This document shows, one piece after another, positions 26,204-35,510 of a stretch of 64,000 nucleotides of DNA (positions are counted from its first letter, which is position 1; each line of letters begins with the position of its first letter). The stretch is from contig NZ_JOJE01000028.1 of assembly GCF_000720255.1 (NCBI RefSeq), positions 1 to 64,000 on the forward strand. Direction: 5' to 3'. The notes beneath the pieces were generated by a model, which saw nothing but the letters and a program-made list of their open reading frames with translations, searched no databases and was not told the origin of the DNA. Position numbers and translations under genes: made by a program. The DNA is from Streptomyces griseus subsp. griseus. GTDB lineage: Bacteria > Actinomycetota > Actinomycetes > Streptomycetales > Streptomycetaceae.

Positions 26204-27886
26204 ATGCCTCCCACGCTCGCCTCGCTCGTCCACCACTCCGCGCTCAAGCTGACCGTGCGCGCGGGCGAGGACCGCCTCGACGTGCCCGTCCGCTGGGCGC
26301 ACGTCAGCGAGCTCGCCGACCCCGTGCCCTACATGGAGGGCGGGGAGCTGCTGCTGATCACCGCGCTCACGCTGGACGCGGAGGACCCCGAGGCGATGCG
26401 GCGCTATGTGAAGCGCCTGGTCGCGGCAGGTGTCGTCGGACTCGGCTTCGCCGTCGGGGTCAATTACGAGGAGATCCCGAAGGCGCTCGTCGAAGCCTCG
26501 CGGGAAGCGGGCCTGCCCCTCCTCGAGGTGCCGCGCCGCACGCCCTTCCTGGCGATCAGCAAGGCCGTGTCGGCGGCGATCGCGGCCGAACAGTACCGGT
26601 CCGTGACGGCGGGCTTCGCGGCCCAGCGCGAACTGACGAGGCAAGCCCTCGCCGCCGGCCCCGAGGGACTGCTCGCCGCACTCGCCGGCCAGGTCGACGG
26701 CTGGGCCGCGCTCTACGACGCCTCGGGCGCCGTCGTCGCGGCCGCACCCGAATGGGCGGGGCGGCGGGCCGCACGGCTCACCGCGGACGTCGAACGACTC
26801 CGGGACCGGCCCGCACCGGCCTCGTCGGTGGTCGACGGACCGGACAACGACGACCGCGTCGAACTGCACTCGCTCGGCACCGGACGCCGTCCCCGCGCCG
26901 CTCTCGCCGTCGGTACGGCGACCGCCCCCGGCACCGCCGAGCGGTACGCCGTCCACTCGGCCATCGCCCTGCTGACCCTCACCACGGAACGGTCCCGCTC
27001 ACTGCAGGAGGCCGAACAGCGGGTCGGCGCTGCGGTGCTGCGCATGCTGCTCGCGGGCGAACCGGACCACGCCCGCGCGGTGGCCGGGAGCCTCTACGGC
27101 GGTCTGCTGGACGCGCCGTTCCGGGTGATCGTCGCCGAATCGGCGTCCGCGTCGGCCGCCCGCGCCCACGCGGACGGGCGGCGGCCCGCCCACGTACCGG
27201 CCACCGCCAAGCCGTCGGCCGCCGCGCTGGCCGCCGCCGACGCCGGGGGAGATCCGCTGGGCGGGCTCGGCGAGATCGTCGAGGCGGCGGCCGCCCGCGC
27301 CGGGGAGGCGGTGCTGGTCGTACCGGACGGGGAGCGGCTGGTGATGCTGGCCGCGGACGGGGGCGCCGCCGTGACGGCCTGCGGCGAGTACGCGGCGGCA
27401 CTGGAGGCCGCGCGGGCCTCCGGGGCCGGGGCGCGGGAACCGGCCGGGGGCGGTGAGGAGGACGAACTCGTCGTGGGACTCTCCGCGCCGTCCGGTCCGA
27501 TCGCCGCGGCGGCGGCCTACAAGCAGGCCGAGCAGGCGCTGTCGGTGGCCCGGCGACGGGGGCGGGTGCTGGTGGAGCACGAGCAGTTGGCGGCGGGGTC
27601 CGTGCTGCCGTTGCTCGCCGATGACGCGGTGAAGGCGTTCGCGGACGGGTTGTTGCGGCCGCTGTACGCGCACGACGCGACGGGGCGGGGCGATCTGGTC
27701 GCCTCACTGCGGGCGTGGCTGTCCCGGCACGGGCAGTGGGACGCGGCGGCGGCGGATCTCGGTGTGCACCGGCACACGTTGCGGTACCGGATGCGGAGGG
27801 TGGAGGAGATCCTGGGGCGGTCGCTGGACGAGGCGGACGTACGGATGGAGTTGTGGCTGGCGCTGAAGGCGACGTCGACGGAGTAG
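26204..27886 (+). CDS. PucR-family transcriptional regulator
   Basis: This 560-residue protein has the PucR layout. The N-terminal purine-catabolism-type sensor domain covers about residues 1-130 (WAHVSELADPVPYMEGGELLL). The C-terminal PucR helix-turn-helix covers about 500-560 (WDAAAADLGVHRHTLRYRMRRVEEILG). The middle contains alanine-rich linkers. It lies between gabT and an aldehyde dehydrogenase gene, a setting in which PucR proteins commonly control GABA catabolism. The ATG at 26204 is preceded by GAAGG and starts the conserved domain (PPTLASLVHH). Confidence 0.9.
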   Translation: MPPTLASLVHHSALKLTVRAGEDRLDVPVRWAHVSELADPVPYMEGGELLLITALTLDAEDPEAMRRYVKRLVAAGVVGLGFAVGVNYEEIPKALVEASREAGLPLLEVPRRTPFLAISKAVSAAIAAEQYRSVTAGFAAQRELTRQALAAGPEGLLAALAGQVDGWAALYDASGAVVAAAPEWAGRRAARLTADVERLRDRPAPASSVVDGPDNDDRVELHSLGTGRRPRAALAVGTATAPGTAERYAVHSAIALLTLTTERSRSLQEAEQRVGAAVLRMLLAGEPDHARAVAGSLYGGLLDAPFRVIVAESASASAARAHADGRRPAHVPATAKPSAAALAAADAGGDPLGGLGEIVEAAAARAGEAVLVVPDGERLVMLAADGGAAVTACGEYAAALEAARASGAGAREPAGGGEEDELVVGLSAPSGPIAAAAAYKQAEQALSVARRRGRVLVEHEQLAAGSVLPLLADDAVKAFADGLLRPLYAHDATGRGDLVASLRAWLSRHGQWDAAAADLGVHRHTLRYRMRRVEEILGRSLDEADVRMELWLALKATSTE

Positions 27887-28030
27887 GCGCTCGGTGCCGA
27901 TACCCGCCGCGCCAATTCGGCGCACTCCACGCCCCCACCACTCCACCCCGGACAAACGACCCGGCTCCGCCTCACCCCTACCGTGGACGAAGCAACACCG
28001 CACCCCCGACGGAAGGGCCGGAACCCCACG

Positions 28031-29476
28031 ATGACTTCCACCACCGCCTTCTGGCTCGCCGGCCGCCAGGTCACCGGCGAGGACACCTTCGACGTGACCT
28101 CCCCCTGGGACGGCCGTCTCGTCGCCCAGGTGAGCGTGCCGAGCGACGCCCAGGTCGAGAAGGCCGTCGCCGCCGCCCACGCCGTCCGCGATGACTTCGC
28201 CGCCACGCCGGCCCACGTCCGCGCCGCCGCCCTCGACCACGTGAGCCGCCGCCTCGTCGAGCGCACCGAGGAGATCGCCCGGCTGATCTCCGCCGAGAAC
28301 GGCAAGCCGATCAAGTGGGCCCGAGGAGAGGTCGGCCGGGCCGTCTCCGTGTTCCGGTTCGCCGCGGAGGAGGCCCGCCGGTTCAACGGCGGCGAGGCCC
28401 AGCGGCTGGACACCGACGCCGGCGGTCAGGGCCGTCTCGCCCTCACCCGGCGTTTCCCGAAGGGCGTCGTCCTCGGCATCGCGCCCTTCAACTTCCCGCT
28501 CAACCTGTGCGCCCACAAGATCGCCCCGGCGATCGCCGCGGGTGCGCCGATCATCCTCAAGCCCGCGCCCGCCACCCCGCTGTCCGGACTGATCATCGGC
28601 GACCTCCTCGCCGAGACCGACCTCCCGGCCGGCTCCTGGAGCATCCTGCCGGTCTCCAACGACCGCATGCCCGCCCTGGTCCAGGACGAGCGGCTTCCGG
28701 TCATCTCGTTCACGGGATCCGAGAAGGTCGGCTACGCGATCATGGACTCGGCGCCCCGCAAGCACTGCACCCTGGAGCTGGGCGGCAACGGCGCGGCCGT
28801 CGTCCTCGGCGACTGGGCGAGCGACGCCGACCTCGACTGGGCGGCCACCCGCATCGCCACCTTCTCCAACTACCAGGGCGGCCAGTCCTGCATCTCGGTG
28901 CAGCGCGTGATCGCGGATGCGTCGGTGTACGACCGCCTGCTGCCGCGCATCGTCGCCGCCGTCGAGGCCCAGGTCACCGGTGACCCGGCCGACGACAAGA
29001 CCGACGTCGGCCCGCTGGTCAGCGAGGACGCGGCCAAGCGCGTCGAGTCCTGGGTGGACGAGGCCGTCACCGCGGGCGCGTCCCTCCTCACCGGCGGCAA
29101 GCGCGACGGTGCCTCCTACGCGCCGACCGTCCTCACCGACGTACCGGCGACGACCACGATCTCCTGCGAGGAGGTCTTCGGCCCCGTCCTCACCGTGCGG
29201 AAGGTGGCTGGCGAGGCGGAGGCGTTCGCCGCCGTCAACGACTCCAAGTACGGCCTCCAGGCAGGCGTGTTCACCCACGACCTCCAGGCCGCCTTCCGCG
29301 CCCACCGCGCCCTGGAGGTCGGCGGTGTCGTCATCGGTGACGTCCCGTCCTACCGCGCCGACCAGATGCCGTACGGCGGCGCCAAGCAGTCCGGCGTGGG
29401 CCGCGAGGGCGTGAAGTTCGCGATGGACGACTACACCTACGAGCGCGTGCTGGTGCTGACGGGGCTGGCCCTCTGA
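28031..29476 (+). CDS. Aldehyde dehydrogenase (succinate-semialdehyde dehydrogenase-like)
   Basis: The 481-residue enzyme has catalytic E249 (LELGGNGA) and C287 (GGQSCISVQR). The GGQSC and PFNFPLNLCAHK motifs set it apart from the two aminobutyraldehyde dehydrogenases in the window and place it nearer the phosphonoacetaldehyde/lactaldehyde or succinate-semialdehyde group. With gabT and PucR nearby, oxidation of succinate semialdehyde is a reasonable guess, but the substrate is not settled. A strong terminator follows. Confidence 0.88.
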   Translation: MTSTTAFWLAGRQVTGEDTFDVTSPWDGRLVAQVSVPSDAQVEKAVAAAHAVRDDFAATPAHVRAAALDHVSRRLVERTEEIARLISAENGKPIKWARGEVGRAVSVFRFAAEEARRFNGGEAQRLDTDAGGQGRLALTRRFPKGVVLGIAPFNFPLNLCAHKIAPAIAAGAPIILKPAPATPLSGLIIGDLLAETDLPAGSWSILPVSNDRMPALVQDERLPVISFTGSEKVGYAIMDSAPRKHCTLELGGNGAAVVLGDWASDADLDWAATRIATFSNYQGGQSCISVQRVIADASVYDRLLPRIVAAVEAQVTGDPADDKTDVGPLVSEDAAKRVESWVDEAVTAGASLLTGGKRDGASYAPTVLTDVPATTTISCEEVFGPVLTVRKVAGEAEAFAAVNDSKYGLQAGVFTHDLQAAFRAHRALEVGGVVIGDVPSYRADQMPYGGAKQSGVGREGVKFAMDDYTYERVLVLTGLAL

Positions 29477-29520
29477 CCGCCCTCTAGCTCATGGGAACCA
29501 TTTTCATATAGGCTCCCCGA

Positions 29521-29560
29521 AAGGGGCCCGGCACCGATGCCTTCCGGTGCCGGGCCCCTT
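29521..29560. terminator. Bidirectional intrinsic terminator
   Basis: A 16-bp perfect stem (AAGGGGCCCGGCACCG and its complement) with an 8-nt loop lies between the convergent genes ending at 29476 and 29585. Confidence 0.85.
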
Positions 29561-29584
29561 CGTGTGTCGGACTGGTCCGGACCC

Positions 29585-32422
29585 TCAACCGGAGAAGCCG
29601 ACACGCGCGAGCCGCAGGGGGCCGCGCAGTCTGAGGTGGACGTCGTGCACGCCCCGGGCGGTGAACGGGCCGCCCCGCCAGACGTAGTCGTACGGCCCGG
29701 AGGTGGGCGCCTCCGGGGACAGTGTGGCCAGTGGCCGGCCCCCGTCGAGGCACACCTCGACCGTGCCCTCGCCCGACACCTCTACCGTCACGCCCGTCGC
29801 GCCGGAGCCGAAGTCGCAGGCACGGTAGACCAGTTCACCGGAGCCGCCCGCCACCGGCGTCACCGCGTCGCCGGACACCTTCGCGCGGTCGACGATCTCC
29901 GTGCCGCTCTGCTCGTCGAAGTCGGCCGCGAACAGGCCGCGTTCCAGTACCGGACGGGGTGCGCCGGGATCGCCGTCCAGCAGCACGGTCGTACGCAGGC
30001 GCACGTCCTCGCTGGAGGCGCCGGCCAGTAGCTCGTACGGGCCTGGCTCCACCCGCCACCGGCCCTGGGCGACGTCCCAGAACCCGAAGGCGGACAGGGG
30101 GAGTTCGAAGGACAGCTCCTCCGCGGCGCCCGGGGCGAGGGTGATGCGGCGGTGGGCGGCCAGCTCCCGGCGCGGGCGCACCACCGACGGGTCGACGGCG
30201 CGTGTGTAGAGCTGGGCCACCTCGTCGGCGGTCACCTCACCGGTGTTGGTGACCGTGAAGGAGACGTGCACCGCCCCGTCGTCGACCCGCGCCGACAGGT
30301 CCCCGTAGGCGAACGACGCGTACGACAGGCCGTGCCCGAAGGGGAAGAGCGGGGTGCCCTCGAAGTAGAGGTACGTCTGCCGGGCGCCGATCACGTCGTA
30401 GTCGAGCAGGGCGGGCAGGTCGGAGTCGTCGGCGTACCAGGTCTGGGGGAGGCGGCCCGCGGGGGAGACGTCACCGGCCAGGACCCGGGCCAGCGCGGTG
30501 CCGCCCGCCTGACCGCCGTGCGCGGTCCACAGCACCGCCGGCAGCGGACCCGTCTCCACCGCGTAGGGATAGGCGGACACCAGCGCCAGCACCGTGTTGG
30601 GGTTCGCGGCGCGGGCGGCGCGCAGCAGCCGCTCCTGGTGGGCGGGCAGCCGCAGGGTCGTACGGTCCTCGGTCTCGCGTCCGTTGATGTGCGGGTCGTT
30701 GCCCGCCACGACCACGGCCACGTCGGCCTGGGCCGTGACCCGGGTCACTGCGCTCTCGCCGCTTTCGGTGACGATGAGCTCGAAGACCTGCGGATTCTCC
30801 TCGGCAACCTTGACGCCGTCGGGGGCGACACAGACATGACGACCCGTGCCGACGTGCCGGAGGAGGTGACCGTTGTCGTGGGGTTCCAGGCGGAACGTCT
30901 CCTGGACGATCCAGCCGCCCGGCTGGTCCGCGGCGGCGCGGACGTAACCGTCGTCGGCGACCGAGAGGTAGCGGCCGTCCGGCGCGCGCAGCGTGAGAAC
31001 GCCCTCTCCCCAGTCGACGAGCGCGAGTTCGGTGCCGGTGGCGTCGGTGGTCAGCGGGGGCAGATCGGTGCGGCCGGCCAGCAGGGCCGGGTCCAGGGCG
31101 CCTTCGGCGCCGCGGGCCGTGTCGACGGCGCCCGCCGCTTCCGGCACCTTGAGGAACGCGCCCTCGCCGGTCCTCAGCAGCACCCGGTCCACGCCCTCCG
31201 CGAACTCGACGCGGTCGGCGCCGAACCGCTCGTAGAGGCCCTCCAGCGGGGTGGAGCGGTGGATGAGGGTGCCGCTGTACCAGTCGAGCTTGCACTCGTC
31301 GGCAAGCAGCCCCACCACGGCGATCCGGGTCTTCGGGGCGAGCGGCAGGAGGCCGTCGTTCTTGAGCAGCACGATGGCCTGCTCGGCCGCCTCCTGGGCG
31401 AGCGCCCGGTGGGCCGGGGTGTCGAACTCCCCGGTGCCGGCGTGCGGGTCGTAGAGCGGGTCGAACTCGCCGAGGCGGAAGCGGACCGAGAGCTGACGGC
31501 GGACCGCGAGGTCGATGTCGGCCTCGGTGAGGAGCTTGCCGTCGTAGGCGCCGCGGACGCGCGCGACGATCTGCGAGCCGTCCGTGCCGTGGTCGGTGAA
31601 ACTGTCGACGCCCGCCTTGAGGGAGGCGGCGGTCGCCTTTTCGTGGGTGTCGAAGTAGTGCTCGGCGTCGACCAGGTTGGTGGGCGCGCCGGCGTCCGAG
31701 CAGACCAGCAGATCCTCATCGGTCCAGGCGCGCAGGTGCTCGTCCAGGTAGGGCGAGACGTGGTTCGGGCGGCCGTTGACCAGGTTGTACGCCGGCATCA
31801 CCCCGGCGACCGCGCCCGCCTCGACCGTCTCGCGGAAGGCCCGCAGGTCGTACTCGTGCAGCACGCGCGGGCGCACCGAGCTCGACGACGTGGCCCGGTC
31901 CGTCTCGTTGTTGTGGGCCAGCCAGTGCTTGAGGACGGGGGCCGTGCGCCAGTAGGTCGGATGGTCGCCGCGCAGACCGTGGGTGTAGGCGGTGGCGATG
32001 GCCGAGGTCAGCCTCGGGTCCTCGGAGTAGCCCTCCTCGTTGCGGCCCCACAGCGGGTGGCGCAGCAGGTTCACCGTGGGGGACCAGACGTTGAGGCCGA
32101 CGCGGTCGTCGCGGGCGCGCATGGCGCGGGTCTCCTTCGACACCGCCTCGCCGATCCGCCGTACGAGATCGGTGTTCCAGGTCGCGCCGAGACCGACGGC
32201 CTGCGGGAACACCGTCGCGGGGCCCATCCACGCGACGCCGTGCAGCGCCTCCTGGCCGGTGCGGAACGCGGCGACGCCGAGCCGTTCGACGGCGGGGGCG
32301 AACTGATGGAGGAAGGAGATCTTCTCATCGAGGGTGAGCCGCCCCAGCAGGTCGTCGACGCGCTTCGCGAACGGCAGCTGCGGATCGCGGAACGGTGCGG
32401 TGGGTGGCGTGTGTGCGGTCAC
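29585..32422 (-). CDS. GH3 beta-glucosidase of the xyloglucan locus
   Basis: This is a 945-residue glycoside hydrolase family 3 enzyme without a signal peptide. The nucleophile is D243 in LLVCSDAGAP, the substrate lysine/histidine segment is LKHWLAHNNE, and the C-terminal fibronectin-type domain ends near residue 800. An insertion at about residues 440-530 (GVLTLRAPDGRYLSVADDGY) resembles a fascin/beta-trefoil module, and the last 130 residues look like a CBM6-type jelly roll. It would remove unsubstituted glucose from debranched xyloglucan oligosaccharides. The start is GTG with AAGGGG upstream. A LacI-type operator lies 37-50 nt upstream. Confidence 0.92.
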   Translation of the reverse strand: MTAHTPPTAPFRDPQLPFAKRVDDLLGRLTLDEKISFLHQFAPAVERLGVAAFRTGQEALHGVAWMGPATVFPQAVGLGATWNTDLVRRIGEAVSKETRAMRARDDRVGLNVWSPTVNLLRHPLWGRNEEGYSEDPRLTSAIATAYTHGLRGDHPTYWRTAPVLKHWLAHNNETDRATSSSSVRPRVLHEYDLRAFRETVEAGAVAGVMPAYNLVNGRPNHVSPYLDEHLRAWTDEDLLVCSDAGAPTNLVDAEHYFDTHEKATAASLKAGVDSFTDHGTDGSQIVARVRGAYDGKLLTEADIDLAVRRQLSVRFRLGEFDPLYDPHAGTGEFDTPAHRALAQEAAEQAIVLLKNDGLLPLAPKTRIAVVGLLADECKLDWYSGTLIHRSTPLEGLYERFGADRVEFAEGVDRVLLRTGEGAFLKVPEAAGAVDTARGAEGALDPALLAGRTDLPPLTTDATGTELALVDWGEGVLTLRAPDGRYLSVADDGYVRAAADQPGGWIVQETFRLEPHDNGHLLRHVGTGRHVCVAPDGVKVAEENPQVFELIVTESGESAVTRVTAQADVAVVVAGNDPHINGRETEDRTTLRLPAHQERLLRAARAANPNTVLALVSAYPYAVETGPLPAVLWTAHGGQAGGTALARVLAGDVSPAGRLPQTWYADDSDLPALLDYDVIGARQTYLYFEGTPLFPFGHGLSYASFAYGDLSARVDDGAVHVSFTVTNTGEVTADEVAQLYTRAVDPSVVRPRRELAAHRRITLAPGAAEELSFELPLSAFGFWDVAQGRWRVEPGPYELLAGASSEDVRLRTTVLLDGDPGAPRPVLERGLFAADFDEQSGTEIVDRAKVSGDAVTPVAGGSGELVYRACDFGSGATGVTVEVSGEGTVEVCLDGGRPLATLSPEAPTSGPYDYVWRGGPFTARGVHDVHLRLRGPLRLARVGFSG

Positions 32423-32458
32423 GTGGGGATCCCCTTGCGATGGATCGGCGAGGCGCTT

Positions 32459-32472
32459 TCGAAGCGCTTCGA
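32459..32472. promoter_or_regulatory. LacI-type operator 1
   Basis: TCGAAGCGCTTCGA is a perfect palindrome with the central CG step of LacI-family operators. It lies 37-50 nt upstream of the GH3 start. Confidence 0.8.
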
Positions 32473-32627
32473 TGCTGATTCGACGACGGGTCGGGTGTCA
32501 AGAGACCGGCGCCGACACTTCAAGCGGTGCATGCGCTGTATGAGGACCGGTCCCTTCCCGTGCCTCCCAGAAATTCGTTTGACGACCCTTGTGCACCCTG
32601 GGGTGTTCACTTAACCTCACAGCAACA

Positions 32628-32641
32628 TCGAAGCGCTTCGA
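32628..32641. promoter_or_regulatory. LacI-type operator 2
   Basis: Identical in sequence to operator 1, 122-135 nt upstream of the importer binding-protein gene. Confidence 0.8.
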
Positions 32642-32762
32642 CTACGGGAAGTCCCGGTTGCACGCGTCGGAGGGTCGCTTCAGCTCAGCCAGTTCCACTC
32701 AAGACACCGCAGCCGACGGCTCCTCCGCCGGGTGTCCTGGTGCGCCACGAAGGGTTGACGCA

Positions 32763-34448
32763 ATGACGCCGAACGCCGCCTCTTCCGGACCGAGCCGGAG
32801 AAGCTTCCTCGCCTCCACGGCGGTCGCCACCGCAGCGGTGGCGGGCGGGATGCCACTGCTCGCCGCGTGCGGCGGGTCGGAGGGTGGGTCGCGGGACGGC
32901 ACCACGTCGGGCAAGGACGCGAAGAAGATTCTGCCGGCGTATGTGGCGACCAACGTGGTGAAGCCGGACATCCCCGCCAAGAACGGCTCGGCCATCGGCT
33001 TCACCGGCAAGCTGGACCTCTCCACCCTGAAGACCTCGGTCTCGGAGAAGCTCGGCAAGGGCGGCAAGGTCACCGTCATGGCGCCGTTCTGGGGTTCGCC
33101 GCCGAAGCAGAACAACGCCTACTACAAGGCGATGAACGACCTGATCGGCGTCGACGTCGTCTGGCAGAACCAGGACGGCAACACCTACGACCAGAAGCTC
33201 GGCGCGGTCCTCGCCTCCAGCGACGTCCCGGACGTGGTCGTCGTCCCCGGGTGGAACATGGGCGGCAAGATACCGAGCGCCATCATCAGCAAGTTCGCCG
33301 ACCTGGGCCCCTACCTGTCCGGGGACAAGGTCAAGGAGTACCCGAACCTCGCGGCGATCCCGACCGACGCCTGGCGGCGCTCCATCTTCGGCGGCAAGCT
33401 GCGCGGCCTGCCGATGCCGGCGCCGTCCGCCCCCTCCATGGTGCCCCTGTACCGGCAGGACATCTTCGAGAAGGAGGGGTACGAAGTCCCGAAGTCCTGC
33501 GACGAGTTCATGACTCTGGCCAAGGAGATCACCAACGCCAGGGCCAAGCGGTGGGCCTGCCTGGACATGAAGTGGACCGCCTTCCAGGCCTTCGGTGTGC
33601 TCTCGGGCAGCGAGAAGCCGCTCGGCTGGAACCTCGTCGACGGCAAGCTGGTCAACCGCGTCGAGACCGAGGAGTTCCTGGAGGCGCTGGAGTGGTCCCG
33701 CAAGCTCTTCGCCGCCGGCGTCGTCCACCCGGACTCCAGGATGGGCAAGAACGCCCCCGACCCGGGCCCCAAGTTCGCGGCGGGCGAGTTCCTGATCTAC
33801 CCCAACAACATCTCCCAGTGGTGGGGCCGCACCGCTGAACAGGCCACTCAGAACCCGGACTTCAAGATCTGGGGCATGGACGTCTGGGGCCACGACGGCG
33901 GCGACCCCGTCCTGTGGGCCGAGCAGCCCGCCGGCATCTTCGCCTTCGTCAGCAAGAAGGCCTCCGAGTCGGTCATCCGCGACGTGCTGGCCGTCGCCAA
34001 CGTCACCGCGGCGCCGTACGGCACCAAGGAGTACATGATGACCAACTACGGCATCGAAGGGACCCACTACACCGTCAAGGACGGCGTCCCCGTCAAGACC
34101 GACAAGGGCAACAACGAGGTGATGAACGCCTACGTCATGGTGGCGAGCCCCGCCGCGACCCTCGCGCACCCCGACTTCCCCGAGGTGGCCAGGGGCCAGG
34201 TCGAGTGGGAGCAGCGGATGGGCGCCTTCGCCAAGAAGTCCTCCTTCTGGGGCATGCAGATCACCGAGCCCGCCCGGTACACCAACCTCTCCAACAACTT
34301 CGAGCAGCTCGAGGACGACGTCGTCCGCGGCCGCAAGAAGATCGGCGACATGCAGCAGGCCGTCGCCGACTGGAAGAGCAAGGGCGGCGACAAGCTGCGC
34401 GACTGGTACCAGAAGCTTCTCGACGAGAACGGCTCGGCGGCGAGCTGA
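32763..34448 (+). CDS. ABC transporter substrate-binding lipoprotein, oligosaccharide type
   Basis: This is a 561-residue family-1-type solute-binding protein. A twin-arginine leader (SRRSFLASTAVATAAV) and lipobox (LAAC) indicate a membrane-anchored lipoprotein. The large mature domain, rich in aromatic residues, and the length of over 500 residues resemble the LplA/oligosaccharide-binding group. It should capture xyloglucan oligosaccharides released outside the cell. It is the first gene of the importer and is followed by two permeases with no ATPase gene, as is common in Streptomyces, where a shared MsiK-type ATPase serves many sugar importers. Confidence 0.9.
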   Translation: MTPNAASSGPSRRSFLASTAVATAAVAGGMPLLAACGGSEGGSRDGTTSGKDAKKILPAYVATNVVKPDIPAKNGSAIGFTGKLDLSTLKTSVSEKLGKGGKVTVMAPFWGSPPKQNNAYYKAMNDLIGVDVVWQNQDGNTYDQKLGAVLASSDVPDVVVVPGWNMGGKIPSAIISKFADLGPYLSGDKVKEYPNLAAIPTDAWRRSIFGGKLRGLPMPAPSAPSMVPLYRQDIFEKEGYEVPKSCDEFMTLAKEITNARAKRWACLDMKWTAFQAFGVLSGSEKPLGWNLVDGKLVNRVETEEFLEALEWSRKLFAAGVVHPDSRMGKNAPDPGPKFAAGEFLIYPNNISQWWGRTAEQATQNPDFKIWGMDVWGHDGGDPVLWAEQPAGIFAFVSKKASESVIRDVLAVANVTAAPYGTKEYMMTNYGIEGTHYTVKDGVPVKTDKGNNEVMNAYVMVASPAATLAHPDFPEVARGQVEWEQRMGAFAKKSSFWGMQITEPARYTNLSNNFEQLEDDVVRGRKKIGDMQQAVADWKSKGGDKLRDWYQKLLDENGSAAS

Positions 34449-34475
34449 CCGGGCTCTGAGGCAAGGAGAACTGCC

Positions 34476-35510
34476 GTGTCCCACAGCACGGTGCCTCGGA
34501 CCAGCGCCGAGGCCGGAACGCCCGAGAAGACACCTGCGGCGTCCGGAGACACCACCGGTGCCCGCGAGAAGCCACCTGCGGGCAACCTGAGCCTCCGGCA
34601 CAGGTTCCGCCGCGATCGCGTCCTGGTCCTCATGACGCTGCCGACCGTCCTGCTGGTGCTGGTCTTCAACTACCTGCCCATCCTCGGCAACGTCGTCGCC
34701 TTCCAGGACTACGACCCCTACATCAGCGACAACGGCATCATCTCCATGCTGCACAGCCCCTTCGTGGGCATGGAGAACTTCCAGCGGATCTTCGAGGACT
34801 CGGACTTCTGGAACGCCGTCGAGAACACGCTGGTGCTGTTCTTCGTCCAGCTCGTGCTGTTCTTCCCGATCCCTATCCTGCTCGCGCTGCTCATCAACAG
34901 TGTGGTCCGGCCCCGCGTGCGGGCCGTCGCGCAGGCGGTGCTCTACCTACCGCACTTCTTCTCGTGGGTGCTGGTCATCGCCGTCTTCCAGCAGATGTTC
35001 GGCGGCGCCGGGATGCTCTCCCAGCTGCTGCGGGAGAACGGGTACGACGGCATCGACATCATGACCAACCCGGGCACCTTCCCCTTCCTGCTCACCGCGG
35101 AGAGCGTGTGGAAGGACGCCGGGTGGGGGATCATCGTCTTCCTCGCCGCGCTGGCGTCGGTCAGCCCGGACCAGTACGAGGCCGCCGCGATGGACGGCGC
35201 CGGACGCTGGCGCCGCATGTGGCACGTCACGCTGCCCGCCCTGCGGCCGGTCATAGCGCTCCTGCTCGTGCTGCGCGTCGGCGACGCCCTGACCGTCGGG
35301 TTCGAACAGATCCTGCTGCAACGCGACGCCGTCGGACCGGGTGCGGGAGAGGTCCTCGACACCTTCGTGTGGTGGAACGGCGTGCGCAACCAGGACTTCA
35401 GCTACGCGGCCGCCGCCGGTCTCATCAAGGGCGTGGTCAGCATCGGCCTGGTCCTCGCCGCGAACAAGGTGGCCCATCTCATGGGCGAGCAGGGGGTGTA
35501 CAAGAAGTGA
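34476..35510 (+). CDS. Sugar ABC transporter permease, LplB type
   Basis: The 344-residue permease has about six transmembrane helices after a 50-residue Pro/Ala/Thr-rich cytoplasmic N-terminus. The EAA loop is YEAAAMDGAGRWRRMWHVTLPAL. GTG start with AAGGAG upstream. The stop overlaps the GTG of the second permease (GTGA). Confidence 0.9.
   Translation: MSHSTVPRTSAEAGTPEKTPAASGDTTGAREKPPAGNLSLRHRFRRDRVLVLMTLPTVLLVLVFNYLPILGNVVAFQDYDPYISDNGIISMLHSPFVGMENFQRIFEDSDFWNAVENTLVLFFVQLVLFFPIPILLALLINSVVRPRVRAVAQAVLYLPHFFSWVLVIAVFQQMFGGAGMLSQLLRENGYDGIDIMTNPGTFPFLLTAESVWKDAGWGIIVFLAALASVSPDQYEAAAMDGAGRWRRMWHVTLPALRPVIALLLVLRVGDALTVGFEQILLQRDAVGPGAGEVLDTFVWWNGVRNQDFSYAAAAGLIKGVVSIGLVLAANKVAHLMGEQGVYKK

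Larger units (their letters stand above)
32423..32762. promoter_or_regulatory. 340-bp divergent control region of the xyloglucan locus
   Basis: This region separates the GH3 gene (minus) from the importer operon (plus). It carries two perfect 14-bp LacI-type operators, at 32459-32472 and 32628-32641. No protein-coding gene is apparent. Clear -35/-10 boxes are not obvious. GAAGGG before 32763 is the Shine-Dalgarno of the binding-protein gene. Confidence 0.7.

Noticed and set aside
30152..32614. An 820-codon open frame on the plus strand opposite the GH3 gene
   Set aside because: It is the antisense shadow of a clear GH3 enzyme. Its residues are rich in Arg, Gly and Val with no motif, as expected from high third-position GC.
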